From positions 1 through 27,032 of the forward strand of contig UQGS01000027.1 of assembly GCA_900540685.1 (NCBI GenBank): DNA of 27,032 bases, read 5' to 3'. The notes beneath the pieces were generated by a model. That model did no database searches. It saw nothing but the letters and a program-made list of their open reading frames with translations, and was not told where the DNA came from. Positions 7,854 to 15,846 of the stretch are shown here, one piece after another. The translations under genes were made by a program, and so were the position numbers. Numbering within the stretch: the stretch's first letter is position 1; every line of letters begins with the position of its first letter. This DNA comes from an uncultured Catenibacterium sp. (GTDB lineage: Bacteria > Bacillota_I > Bacilli_A > Erysipelotrichales > Coprobacillaceae).

Positions 7854-7862
7854 ATTATATCA
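7854..7862 (-). promoter_or_regulatory. Extended -10 promoter of the RpiR-like gene
   Basis: On the minus strand TGATATAAT gives a perfect -10 with an extended TG motif, about 25 bases upstream of the ATG. The -35 is poor. Confidence 0.55.
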
Positions 7863-7889
7863 TAGTTGGAATAATCTTTAGAAATAATT

Positions 7890-7917
7890 TTGTATTATGT
7901 TTTATTTTGTTTATAAT
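7890..7917 (+). promoter_or_regulatory. Promoter of the ParB-like/rsuA-like operon
   Basis: TTGTAT (7890-7895), 16-bp spacer, TATAAT (7912-7917). The predicted start site is only about 15 bases before the ATG at 7940, so the leader is very short and consists mostly of AAAGGAGG. Confidence 0.6.
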
Positions 7918-7939
7918 GTAAAAAAAGGAGGCATATCTT

Positions 7940-8224
7940 ATGCGTATTAAAGAACTACCATTAAGTGACATTCACTTTATTCCATCAGAATATACAGATC
8001 ATCTTTACCATTCTATTATTAGAATAGGCTTTTCTTTTCCTATCAAAGTAAAAGAAACAGGCTGTGGCTATTTATGTGTAGATGGCAATAAGAGATTAAC
8101 AGCTTTACGTGATATTTTAGAAAAGGATCCTTCTTATAAGAGAGGAGATAAGGTGAAGGTAATCATCGTTAATAGTACGGATAATCGTTCTAATGACTGT
8201 TCTCGTGGAAGGAATACTCATTAA
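7940..8224 (+). CDS. Small ParB/Srx-fold domain protein
   Basis: The 94-residue protein resembles the N-terminal ParB-like fold alone. It has a leading IKELPLSDIHFIPSEYT segment, then IIRIGFSFPIKV, and the hallmark VDGNKRLTAL (about 48-57), equivalent to the DGxxR box of ParB and sulfiredoxin-like proteins. The usual helix-turn-helix and dimerisation domains are absent, so a role in plasmid or chromosome partition is unlikely. AAAGGAGG (7925-7932) precedes the start. Its stop codon overlaps the start of the pseudouridine synthase gene by one base. The ParB-like fold can bind nucleotides, but no function can be assigned here. Confidence 0.72.
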   Translation: MRIKELPLSDIHFIPSEYTDHLYHSIIRIGFSFPIKVKETGCGYLCVDGNKRLTALRDILEKDPSYKRGDKVKVIIVNSTDNRSNDCSRGRNTH

Positions 8225-8928
8225 TGAGACTGATAGACATATTTGTATTAAATAAATGTGGAAGTAAGAAGCAGGCGAAGAAGGCTATTAAAAAGGGACT
8301 CATCACTGTAAACAATACAATTGTGGATGAAGATATAGAAATAAATGATGAAACAGTGATTTATGAGTCAAAGATTCTTGATTCTCATCCCTTAAAATAC
8401 TATATCATCCATAAACCATCAGGCTATGTATGTGCCAATAAGGATCCTCATGATCCATGTCTTATTACTTTACTTCCAGATGAAAATCTTCATTATGTAG
8501 GAAGATTAGACCGAGATACAACGGGTCTTGTCATTATGACAAATGACTTAAAATTAAGAAAAAGACTCACTCTTCCAGAATTTCATATACCTAGAACATA
8601 TGCATTTACTTGTCTTTATCCGCTTCTAGATATTACTCCATTTAAAGAAGGCATTGTGATTGATGGGGATGTAAAATGTTTACCTGCAATAGTAGAAATG
8701 ATGAGTGAGAATGAAGGAACTATCACTTTAGAAGAAGGACGTTATCATGAAATAAAGAAGATGTTCCTTTCTCTTAATAATAAGATTACATCACTTCATC
8801 GCATTATGTATGGAGATATCTCGTTAGGTGAATTACCAAGTGGGTCATATCGTACACTCACAAAAGAAGAAATCAATCATTTAAAAGATATTACAGGGAG
8901 GGAGTTATGCAATATATCAAAGAAATAG
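8224..8928 (+). CDS. RsuA/RluB-family rRNA pseudouridine synthase
   Basis: The 234-residue cytosolic enzyme isomerises a uridine in rRNA to pseudouridine. An N-terminal S4 RNA-binding domain (about 1-55, with GSKKQAKKAIKKG) is followed by the catalytic domain. The catalytic aspartate lies in GRLDRDTTGL (Asp96). HKPSGYVC upstream and RYHEIKKMF downstream are further family motifs. Length matches RsuA (16S U516) rather than the longer RluB, but the target site cannot be fixed by sequence alone. It overlaps the gene before it by one base and the Smr gene after it by 22 bases, so it belongs to a tightly packed RNA/peptide housekeeping operon. Confidence 0.9.
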   Translation: MRLIDIFVLNKCGSKKQAKKAIKKGLITVNNTIVDEDIEINDETVIYESKILDSHPLKYYIIHKPSGYVCANKDPHDPCLITLLPDENLHYVGRLDRDTTGLVIMTNDLKLRKRLTLPEFHIPRTYAFTCLYPLLDITPFKEGIVIDGDVKCLPAIVEMMSENEGTITLEEGRYHEIKKMFLSLNNKITSLHRIMYGDISLGELPSGSYRTLTKEEINHLKDITGRELCNISKK

Positions 8929-9137
8929 ATATACATGGCTATACCCAGCAGGAAGCACGTAAGATGATAGATGCAGCTTTAAAGAAACCTGATGCATTGA
9001 CTTTAAGAATTATCCATGGATATAATCAAGGACAGACTTTAGGTCAGATGGTGAGAAAAAGATATCGCAGTCATCCTCATGTACAAAGAATAGAATTATC
9101 TATGAATCCAGGTATTACAGATATTATTACTAAATAA
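8907..9137 (+). CDS. Small Smr domain protein
   Basis: The 76-residue protein is a stand-alone Smr domain. It has the N-terminal IDIHGY motif (7-12, equivalent to the LDLHG motif) and RIIHGYNQG (about 34-42, equivalent to HGxGxG). Smr domains are found in MutS2 and in nucleases that act on branched DNA or, in recent work on the family, on mRNA at collided ribosomes. The HGYNQG version, lacking one of the canonical glycines, is a mild deviation. The strong site GGGAGGGAG lies inside the end of the preceding gene, and the 22-base overlap suggests coupled translation. Confidence 0.82.
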   Translation: MQYIKEIDIHGYTQQEARKMIDAALKKPDALTLRIIHGYNQGQTLGQMVRKRYRSHPHVQRIELSMNPGITDIITK

Positions 9138-9147
9138 GGAGTTAAGT

Positions 9148-10554
9148 ATGACAAAAGATGTATTAGACTATTTTAAAACTATTTGTAGTATTCCTCATCC
9201 TTCAGGACATGAAGAATTACTAGGCAATTATATAGAAGAATTTGCGCAGACTCATGAATTTGATTATGCTAGAAATGAAATAGGGGACATTATTATTTAT
9301 AAGGAAGCTACGCCTGGCTACGCAGACCATGCACCTATTTTATTACAGGGTCATATGGATATGGTGGCTGAAAAAGAGGCAGATAGTAATCATGACTTCC
9401 TCACTGATCCTTTAGAAATCTATGAAGAAGATGGTTATTTACATGCAACAAAAACAACTTTAGGGGCAGATGATGGTGTGGCAGTGGCTATCATGCTCGC
9501 TTTATTAAGTGATAATAGTTTTAAACATCCTCGTTTGGAATGTTTATTTACTGTTCAGGAAGAAACAACTATGGATGGTATTACACATGTAGATAAGGAT
9601 TGGATTCATGCTCGCAAGATGATTTCTTTAGATGGTGATGTTGTAGGAGAAACAAATGTCTCTTCTGCAGGTGGTATTCAGTTGACTATTAGAAAGAATG
9701 CGACATTTGTAGAATCTCATGATCAGGGATATAAGTTCTATGTAAAAGGATTATTAGGTGGTCATTCTGGTGATGTAATCAAAGAAGGAAGAGGGAATGC
9801 GATTAAGATTGCTGGACTTGTACTAAAAGCATGTTTAGATAATGGCTTTGATATTCGTTTCTCTTCACTTAATGCAGGACAGAAAGTCAATGCAATCTGT
9901 AGAGATGGATTATTCACGTTCCAGTCTAATAGTAATAAAGAAGAATTAAAGGCTTTTATTCATGAAAGAATGGAAGAACAGAAAGCACTCTATCCATTAG
10001 AATCTTTAGATTATACATTAGAAGAAGAACAGAGTGGTCATGTGATCTTGGATAGTGATGCACTTATTCATTTCCTTGCATTATGTCCATATGGTGTAGA
10101 AAAGTATTCTTACTACTTCAATCATTTCCCAGTTTTATCTATAAATATGGGTATTATGGAAACAACAAATAAGGCTGTAGAACTTATTCTATTATTACGT
10201 AGTGAAAATGAAATTAATCTTAAGTTACTTGTCAATGAAGTAGAGACATTGGCTTCTTTATTTGGATTAAGTGTCACTCCAACAGATGAATATTATGGAT
10301 GGAGCTATGATCCTGATTCTCAGTTACGCAAATCTTATAAAGAAGCTTATGAAAAAGCATATGATAAAGAACTCAAAGAAGTACCAACTCATGGTGGATT
10401 AGAAACAGGTTATATGAGTCGAATATTTCCAGATATGGATATTGTGACTATGGGACCAAACTGTATTGATATCCATACACCACAGGAAAGATTAGAAATC
10501 AAATCACTTTATGAAGTACATGACTTCTTAAAGAACTGGCTAGGAGAATTATAA
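9148..10554 (+). CDS. pepD: Aminoacyl-histidine dipeptidase, M20C family
   Basis: The 468-residue cytosolic metallopeptidase should hydrolyse a broad range of dipeptides, including Xaa-His. Metal-binding and catalytic motifs of the M20 family are visible: GHMDMV (His69, Asp71), the bridging aspartate in GADDG (108-109), catalytic and metal Glu in QEET (138-139), and GGHSG in the dimerisation lid domain. The C-terminal THGGLETG and MGPNCIDIHTPQE segments are diagnostic for PepD-type enzymes. It lies 10 bases after the Smr gene with AAGGAG upstream, and overlaps the methyltransferase gene by one base. Confidence 0.94.
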   Translation: MTKDVLDYFKTICSIPHPSGHEELLGNYIEEFAQTHEFDYARNEIGDIIIYKEATPGYADHAPILLQGHMDMVAEKEADSNHDFLTDPLEIYEEDGYLHATKTTLGADDGVAVAIMLALLSDNSFKHPRLECLFTVQEETTMDGITHVDKDWIHARKMISLDGDVVGETNVSSAGGIQLTIRKNATFVESHDQGYKFYVKGLLGGHSGDVIKEGRGNAIKIAGLVLKACLDNGFDIRFSSLNAGQKVNAICRDGLFTFQSNSNKEELKAFIHERMEEQKALYPLESLDYTLEEEQSGHVILDSDALIHFLALCPYGVEKYSYYFNHFPVLSINMGIMETTNKAVELILLLRSENEINLKLLVNEVETLASLFGLSVTPTDEYYGWSYDPDSQLRKSYKEAYEKAYDKELKEVPTHGGLETGYMSRIFPDMDIVTMGPNCIDIHTPQERLEIKSLYEVHDFLKNWLGEL

Positions 10555-11678
10555 TGAAATGTGATATAGCGAAAAAATGTGGAAGCTGTCAGTTTATTAA
10601 TCAAGGATATGTTAAGTCTTTGGAATATAAGAATGAAGAATGTAAGAAGATCTTTAAGGATTTAAAGGTTAATGTACATCCGGTTTCTGGTATGGAAGAC
10701 CCTTATTACTATCGTAATAAGACGATTATTGCGTTTGATAAGACATATAACTATGGTTTATATGAAGAGAACTCTCATCGTATTATCCCTTATAAATCAT
10801 GTTTGATCCATGATCAGGAAACAGATGCCATTATCAGTAAAATAGCCGTACTATTTAAAAAGTATAGAGTGTCTATTTATGATCCACAAAGAAGAAGAGG
10901 AGAAATTAGACATATTCTTATTAGACGTGCAGTTAAGACGAATCAGACATTAGTTGTCATTGTATCTAATGAAGCTATCTTTAAAGGTTCTAAGAACTTC
11001 TGTAACCAGCTTGTGAAAGCTTTTCCTTCTATTAAGAGTATTGTATTAAATACAAATAAGAGACAGACAAGTATAGTACTTGGAGAACAGGAAAAAGTTC
11101 TTTTTGGAAAGGGATTTATTGTAGATGAGTTATGTGGAATGACCTTTAAGATTTCTCCACGTTCTTTCTATCAGATCAATCATGACCAGTGTGAAGCATT
11201 ATATAGTAAGGCTTTATCTCTTATTACAGTCAAGGATCCTAAAATAATGGATACATATTGTGGTATTGGGACAATTGGCCTTATTGCAAGCAAGAATGCG
11301 AAACAGGTCATTGGGGTAGAACTCAATAAGGATGCAGTGAAGGATGCAAAACTGAATAAGACTTTTAATAAGGTAGAGAATATTAAGTTTATTCAGGGTG
11401 ATGCGACTGAATTCATGGTTGAAGCCGTAAAACAGAAAGTAGATGTAGATGTCATTATTATGGATCCACCTAGAAGTGGTTCTACTGAAACATTTATTAA
11501 GGCAGCTGTTTCTTTGAAGCCACAGGAAATAGTTTATGTTTCTTGTGATCCTCATACACAGGTAAGAGATTTAAAGTTATTTAGAAAGCTAGGATATGAT
11601 TTTAAGGATGTTTATCCTTATGATATGTTTCCATTTACTCAACATATTGAATCGATTGTGTTGTTGAAAAAGAAATAA
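10554..11678 (+). CDS. rlmD: 23S rRNA uracil-C5 methyltransferase (RlmD/TrmA family)
   Basis: The 374-residue SAM-dependent enzyme methylates C5 of a uridine in 23S rRNA. An iron-sulfur cluster site of the RlmD pattern is present: Cys3-x5-Cys9-x2-Cys12, with the fourth ligand Cys83 in YKSCLIHD. The SAM-binding motif is DTYCGIGTIGL, followed by MDPPRSGS and the catalytic cysteine in YVSCDPHT. The N-terminal TRAM domain of E. coli RlmD is missing; the protein begins directly with the cluster motif, as in several short Firmicute homologues. The exact uridine (U747, U1939 or both) cannot be decided from sequence. It is the last gene of the operon and is followed by a terminator. Confidence 0.9.
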   Translation: MKCDIAKKCGSCQFINQGYVKSLEYKNEECKKIFKDLKVNVHPVSGMEDPYYYRNKTIIAFDKTYNYGLYEENSHRIIPYKSCLIHDQETDAIISKIAVLFKKYRVSIYDPQRRRGEIRHILIRRAVKTNQTLVVIVSNEAIFKGSKNFCNQLVKAFPSIKSIVLNTNKRQTSIVLGEQEKVLFGKGFIVDELCGMTFKISPRSFYQINHDQCEALYSKALSLITVKDPKIMDTYCGIGTIGLIASKNAKQVIGVELNKDAVKDAKLNKTFNKVENIKFIQGDATEFMVEAVKQKVDVDVIIMDPPRSGSTETFIKAAVSLKPQEIVYVSCDPHTQVRDLKLFRKLGYDFKDVYPYDMFPFTQHIESIVLLKKK

Positions 11679-11694
11679 ATGATATAAAGTGATG

Positions 11695-11730
11695 AAGGAA
11701 TTCTAAGTTTTAACTTAGAGTTCCTTTTTT
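11695..11730 (+). terminator. Rho-independent terminator after the methyltransferase gene
   Basis: A long stem, AAGGAA..TCTAAGT with ACTTAGA..TTCCTT, with one small internal mismatch and a TTTA loop, is followed by TTTTTT. The rest of the gap to 11946 is very AT-rich and holds only the promoters listed next. Confidence 0.85.
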
Positions 11731-11859
11731 ACGATTCTAAAATGATATTATTGTTTCATAACAGAAATTGCCTATGCATGTTAAGGAATTTTTAATTATT
11801 ATTGTTTTAATATATTATAAATCTATTAGTATATTAACAAAGTATTCATTTAAATTTAG

Positions 11860-11916
11860 TGATAATAGTCAAAAAGTTTAGATATAATAGACACGTCTTT
11901 ACTCATATGATATAAT
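11860..11916 (+). promoter_or_regulatory. Promoter region of the amino acid ABC operon
   Basis: The best promoter is TAGACA (11888-11893), 17 bp, TATAAT (11911-11916) with TGA before it (extended -10). A second possible one is TGATAA (11860-11865), 17 bp after it TATAAT (11883-11888). The upstream 100 bases are strongly AT-rich, as an UP element would be. Confidence 0.6.
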
Positions 11917-11945
11917 CTTACAGGTTTTATTAGGAGGGAAAGACG

Positions 11946-12743
11946 ATGAGAAAAAGAATTATTAGTACTTTATTATGCGCAGCAACATGTGTAAGCGTAC
12001 TTGCTGGATGTGGTGCATCAAAAGGGGAAAAAGAAAAAACTATTACAGTCGCAGCCAATGGTTCTTTCTACCCAGTTATCTATACAGATGATAATGGGAA
12101 ATTAACTGGTTTTGAACATGATATTATGGAAGAAATCGGTAATAGAGCAGGCTACAAGATTGATTTTAAAGTTGTTGGTGATTATTCAGCAATGATGGCT
12201 GGCGTTGATTCTGGGAAGTATGATACAATCGCTGGTCAGGTTTCTGTAACAGATGAAAGAAAGAAGAAATATACATTCAGTGAAGTATATGGATACAATG
12301 CGATTAAGTTAGCTGTTCGTGGTGATGATACTGCAAAAACAATCGAAGATATGCAGGGAAGAAAAATCTGTATTGAATTTGGAACAGTTCTTGAAGATTC
12401 ACTTAAAAAGATCAATAAAACATTCCCAAAAGACAAGCAGATGGAACTTGTTACAACAGAAGGTAATATTTATGATGAATTAAAAGTTGGACATTATGAT
12501 GCATTCCCAATCACAGTATTATCTTTTGATCAGATTAACAAAAAAGGTGAATACAACTTTAAATTAATTGGGGATCCTATTCTTGTAGATAAGAATGCAT
12601 TCCCATTCAAGAAAGACGCTGATCCAGCTATGATTAAGGCTGTAAATAAAGCAATCAAAGAAATGCAGAAAGATGGAACTATGTCTAAACTATCTATGAA
12701 ATATTTCAAGAGAGATATATCAAAAGAACAGATTACAGAATAA
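11946..12743 (+). CDS. Amino acid ABC transporter substrate-binding lipoprotein
   Basis: The 265-residue protein is a family 3 extracellular solute-binding protein. It has a lipoprotein signal ending in VLAGC (Cys22), then the characteristic TDDNGKLTGFEHDIMEEI segment and VSVTDERKKKYTFSEVY near residue 100, typical of polar amino acid and cystine binders. Strong AGGAGGG precedes the ATG. It is the first gene of an operon with a permease, a DUF169 protein and an ATPase. A hairpin with a T tract follows it before the permease gene, which would give more binding protein than membrane components. The ligand is not clear; cystine-type and arginine-type proteins both share these motifs. Confidence 0.9.
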   Translation: MRKRIISTLLCAATCVSVLAGCGASKGEKEKTITVAANGSFYPVIYTDDNGKLTGFEHDIMEEIGNRAGYKIDFKVVGDYSAMMAGVDSGKYDTIAGQVSVTDERKKKYTFSEVYGYNAIKLAVRGDDTAKTIEDMQGRKICIEFGTVLEDSLKKINKTFPKDKQMELVTTEGNIYDELKVGHYDAFPITVLSFDQINKKGEYNFKLIGDPILVDKNAFPFKKDADPAMIKAVNKAIKEMQKDGTMSKLSMKYFKRDISKEQITE

Positions 12744-12756
12744 CAGATGATAGAAG

Positions 12757-12783
12757 AGTCAGTCACAGCGACTGACTTTTTCT
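12757..12783 (+). terminator. Intra-operon terminator between binding protein and permease genes
   Basis: A perfect 8-bp stem AGTCAGTC / GACTGACT (12757-12764, 12770-12777) with loop ACAGC is followed by TTTTTC. It lies 14 bases after the binding protein stop and 21 bases before the permease start. It is probably partial. Confidence 0.75.
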
Positions 12784-12803
12784 TGGTAAAGGAGACTTAG
12801 TAG

Positions 12804-13469
12804 ATGAATTTTGATTTTGATTTTTTTGTTTCCATATTTCCAAAACTTATTTTGAAAATACCAAATACATTATGGCTTGGATGTATTGCATTTTCTATAG
12901 CACTTGTCTTAGGATTGTTTTTAGAGATTTGTCATAGCTGTAGATTCAGGATATTAAGGTGGATGGCTGGATTATATATCTCTTACTTCCGTTCAACACC
13001 TTATGTTATGCAATTATTTATTTTCTATTTTGGATTGCCACAGATTATTCCAATTATGAGAAATATAGTGGGTGAAACAGCTCTTATTATAACAATTGCG
13101 ATGAACTCAGCTGCTTTTATTGCAGAGATTATAAGAGGAGGATTACTTGCAGTAGATAAGGGACAGAAAGAAGCTGCTTTATCGATTGGACTCAGTTCAT
13201 TTCGTACATATACAGAAGTCATCCTTCCACAGGCATTTGTAGCAGCATTTCCTGCTCTTGGGAATTCATTTATCTCTATGGTAAAGAATACAGCTATTGG
13301 TTTTACTATTGGAGTCATAGACCTTTTAGCTCAGGCGAAAATCTTAGCCGCATCTTCTTTGAATTTTTTTGAAGCCTATATTGCAGTAGGAATTATATAT
13401 TGGATAGTACTTGTTGTAATCGAAAGATTGCTTCGTTACATAGAAACAAGAATCAGTAGATATTTATAG
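12804..13469 (+). CDS. Amino acid ABC transporter permease (HisM/GlnP family)
   Basis: The 221-residue inner membrane subunit has about five transmembrane helices. It carries the typical YISYFRSTPYVMQLF segment near residue 60, the EAA loop in EAALSIGLSSFRTYTEVILPQAF (about 126-148, the site that contacts the ATPase), and the following PALGNSFISMVKNTAI. AAAGGAG lies upstream. One permease gene is present, so the transporter probably uses a homodimer. Sited between the binding protein gene and the DUF169 gene, 10 bases before the latter. Confidence 0.92.
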   Translation: MNFDFDFFVSIFPKLILKIPNTLWLGCIAFSIALVLGLFLEICHSCRFRILRWMAGLYISYFRSTPYVMQLFIFYFGLPQIIPIMRNIVGETALIITIAMNSAAFIAEIIRGGLLAVDKGQKEAALSIGLSSFRTYTEVILPQAFVAAFPALGNSFISMVKNTAIGFTIGVIDLLAQAKILAASSLNFFEAYIAVGIIYWIVLVVIERLLRYIETRISRYL

Positions 13470-13479
13470 GAGTAAGGGT

Positions 13480-14304
13480 ATGAAAAATAATGATATAAAC
13501 AGAATGACAAAAGCATTAGGACTAAGAAGAGACATTGTAGGTGTCCGTTTTTTGTATTTTAAACATGAATATGATAATCTAGAGCTTGAAGAATACGGGC
13601 GAAAAACAAGCTATTGTATGATGGTCAAACATGCTATGGATGGTAATCATTTTAAAGCCAAATTAAAACATTTTGCATGCCGATGTGCGATTGAAGCATT
13701 GGGATTGGATGATGAAATGGAATGTGTAGAATCTGGACAGAGATATTATAGTTTGAATTTATATGAAAGTCGTGCAGTGGCTAAAGATGTAACGAAAGAT
13801 ATTTCTAGAATTAAACAGAAGATACAGGGAATTGAGATTGGACCACTCAATCAGTTAGAGGATGCAGATGTTGTTATGTTTATGGTGAATGCTTATCAGC
13901 TAATGCGTGTTGTACAGGGATATACTTATAAATGGGGTATTCCAAAAAATCTACATATGGCGGGTAATCAGGGTGTATGTGCAGATTTAACAGCAGGGCC
14001 TTTTGAAGATAATGATATGAACTTCTCGATATTATGTGCAGGAACTAGAAAGATGTGTGCATGGGGTGATGATGAACTTGGTGTAGGTCTTCCTATTCAA
14101 CAGTTTGCTCCTTTGACAGAAGGTGTTATTCAGACAATGAACTATATAGATTATCCAAATCACAAGGATGCGATTAGTAAGCGACTTGATGATCCAATGG
14201 AACTTGGTGTTGCGGTAGATAAGAAACTACATTATGGAAAACTTGGTGCACCTTATGTTAGACCAAGTGAGTATAAAATGCTTCTTGGTGGAGAAGTAGA
14301 ATGA
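13480..14304 (+). CDS. DUF169-family protein inside an ABC transporter operon
   Basis: The 274-residue soluble protein appears to be a member of the DUF169 family (PF02596), whose function is not established. Recognisable features are an N-terminal RRDIVGVRFL segment, GNQGVCADLTAGP near residue 161, and CAGTRKMCAWGDDELGVGLP near 186. Seven cysteines are present: 46, 67, 69, 82, 167, 186 and 193. Several fall in the conserved blocks (SYCMMVKHA, FACRCA), which suggests metal, heme or sulfur chemistry, but that is inference. No signal peptide or membrane helix is visible. AGGAG lies before the start. The gene ends with a 4-base overlap (ATGA) with the ATPase gene, so the protein is made together with the importer and may act on its substrate. 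Confidence 0.78.
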   Translation: MKNNDINRMTKALGLRRDIVGVRFLYFKHEYDNLELEEYGRKTSYCMMVKHAMDGNHFKAKLKHFACRCAIEALGLDDEMECVESGQRYYSLNLYESRAVAKDVTKDISRIKQKIQGIEIGPLNQLEDADVVMFMVNAYQLMRVVQGYTYKWGIPKNLHMAGNQGVCADLTAGPFEDNDMNFSILCAGTRKMCAWGDDELGVGLPIQQFAPLTEGVIQTMNYIDYPNHKDAISKRLDDPMELGVAVDKKLHYGKLGAPYVRPSEYKMLLGGEVE

Positions 14305-15041
14305 TTAAAATAACAAATTTACATAAAAGCTTTGGAAATCTGCATGTTTTAAAAGGAATTGATTTTCAAGCAGAAACCGGTGAAGTGATTGTTGTTATTG
14401 GATCATCCGGTATGGGAAAGTCTACATTTTTAAGATGCCTGAATTATATTGAAAGACCTGAAAAAGGAATTATTGAGATTGATAATGTCAAAGTGAATGC
14501 AGAAAAATGTACAGAAAAAGAAATTAGACAATTAAGACTTAAGACATCCATGGTATTTCAAAACTATAATCTTTTTAAAAATAAAACAGTACTAGAAAAT
14601 GTAATGCTACCTATGACATCTGTTCAAAAACTTGAAAAAGATGAAGCAAAGAAGAAAGCATTACAATATCTAGAACAGGTTGGATTGATGGATAAAATTA
14701 ATGAGTATCCTTCACGATTATCTGGTGGACAACAGCAAAGAGTTGGGATTGCGAGAGCTCTTGCAGTCAATCCAAAACTAATTTTATTAGACGAACCTAC
14801 TTCATCATTAGATCCAAAATTAGTTCATGGTATTCTTAATATTTTAAGAAATCTTGCGAATGAACATAAACGTACAATGATTATCGTAACTCATGAAATG
14901 GGGTTTGCGAGAGATATTGCGGATAGAATTGTATTTATGGATGATGGAAGAATTATAGAAGAAGGAACTCCAGAATCTTTATTTTCAAATCCACAGCATG
15001 AAAGAACCAAGAAGTTCTTAGAGAGAATACAAGATATGTAG
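14301..15041 (+). CDS. Amino acid ABC transporter ATPase (GlnQ/HisP family)
   Basis: The 246-residue ATPase has Walker A GSSGMGKS (34-41), the Q-loop in MVFQNYNLFKNKTVLENV, signature LSGGQQQRV, Walker B LILLDEPTSSLDP and the switch His in VTHEMGFARDIADR. This set identifies the polar amino acid transporter ATPase family. It overlaps the DUF169 gene by 4 bases and should drive the importer whose permease and binding protein are encoded upstream. No clear terminator follows, and the accessory region begins within about 100 bases. Confidence 0.93.
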   Translation: MIKITNLHKSFGNLHVLKGIDFQAETGEVIVVIGSSGMGKSTFLRCLNYIERPEKGIIEIDNVKVNAEKCTEKEIRQLRLKTSMVFQNYNLFKNKTVLENVMLPMTSVQKLEKDEAKKKALQYLEQVGLMDKINEYPSRLSGGQQQRVGIARALAVNPKLILLDEPTSSLDPKLVHGILNILRNLANEHKRTMIIVTHEMGFARDIADRIVFMDDGRIIEEGTPESLFSNPQHERTKKFLERIQDM

Positions 15042-15136
15042 ATATTCAATATTTTATTCATTTGGAGAGAAGAATCACAAAATTTATAAAACAAGTGTGG
15101 TGAAGAATCACATGAATAGTTTAGTTTAATCTTTAT

Positions 15137-15166
15137 ACATGAGCGAAAAGATCATCAATCAGTAAA
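15137..15166 (+). repeat. 30-bp direct repeat, left copy
   Basis: Identical over 30 bases (ACATGAGCG...CAGTAAA) to 26615-26644. The 3' arm that makes the right copy a terminator is missing here. Confidence 0.9.
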
Positions 15167-15260
15167 TTTGAATACCCACAAACCACAGGTTAGTGAAAAT
15201 TAAATTTCATAAACACCGATTATACGGCGTTCATGAAGCTGAACCTGACACATGGATTTT

Positions 15261-15298
15261 CCATCTGTTCTATAATTAGTTTAGAAATCAGATGGAGG
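15261..15298 (+). promoter_or_regulatory. Hairpin covering the transposase ribosome binding site
   Basis: CCATCTG (15261-15267) pairs with CAGATGG (15289-15295), extended by TCT/AGA. The 3' arm overlaps the GGAGG (15294-15298) of the transposase remnant. Insertion sequences often use such hairpins to block translation on read-through transcripts. Confidence 0.5.
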
Positions 15299-15307
15299 TA
15301 TAATCAT

Positions 15308-15822
15308 ATGTCAAACAAAGTATTAAAGCCTAAGAAAGCTTCTCTTTATGAGTTCACTCGGAACTATTCCAATAATATTGGTAACTGCATTGAATTCTTC
15401 AAATCCATGAAATGGCCCGAAGGCAATTCAAGTGACCGTTGCGGATGTCATAAGTATTACCTAGTCAAGCGTGTAGGAAAGACCAAGACTGCACTTCTTC
15501 TAGAAAGCAAGTGTAGAATTCTTATGTCATTAAGTAATTCTGAGAAGTTGCTCAATAGCCATTTTATGAGGCAGATGTCTTTAATATTGGCGCAAAATCC
15601 AAGAATAAAGCAGGTCGTGCAAGTGAGCAGCAGCTTGTTTTAGGTATTCTATCTACAGATAAAGAGAATAACTATCCCAGGTTTATTAAGTTAAGACTCG
15701 TCAATGATTATACTGGTCTGTAACTTAAGAAAAATATAGAAAAGTGCTGTGTATTATCACATGATGCATTACTTAATACTGATGGTGAGAAAGGCTATAA
15801 TACACTAAATGAAGAAATACAG
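15308..15822 (+). pseudogene. Decayed IS1595-type (ISXO2-like) transposase
   Basis: An N-terminal piece starts at the ATG at 15308 (MSNKVLKPKKASLYEF) and continues through the zinc-finger-like block FKSMKWPEG...DRCGCHKYYLVKR that is typical of ISXO2-like transposases. The reading frame then loses homology around RILMSLSNSEK. In another frame, from about 15580, comes a piece of the catalytic domain: SKNKAGRASEQQLVLGILSTD, an in-frame TAA at 15721, then CVLSHDALLNTDGEKGYNT. A middle section and the 3' end are missing. It is therefore broken by an internal deletion, a frame change and a stop. Recognition is by eye from family motifs. Confidence 0.75.
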
Positions 15823-15846
15823 GTAAAGAATGAGGTGATTGCTATA

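Larger units (their letters stand above)
15042..15307 (+). other. Gene-free stretch at the left edge of the accessory island
   Basis: It holds no intact gene. At 15137-15166 lies a 30-bp sequence identical to 26615-26644. The 21 bases near 15104-15124 also resemble the 3' end of the small basic gene at 26359 (about 17 of 21 identical), so this looks like the decayed tail of another copy of that gene. From about 15176 the sequence belongs to the leader of the IS remnant. Confidence 0.5.
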
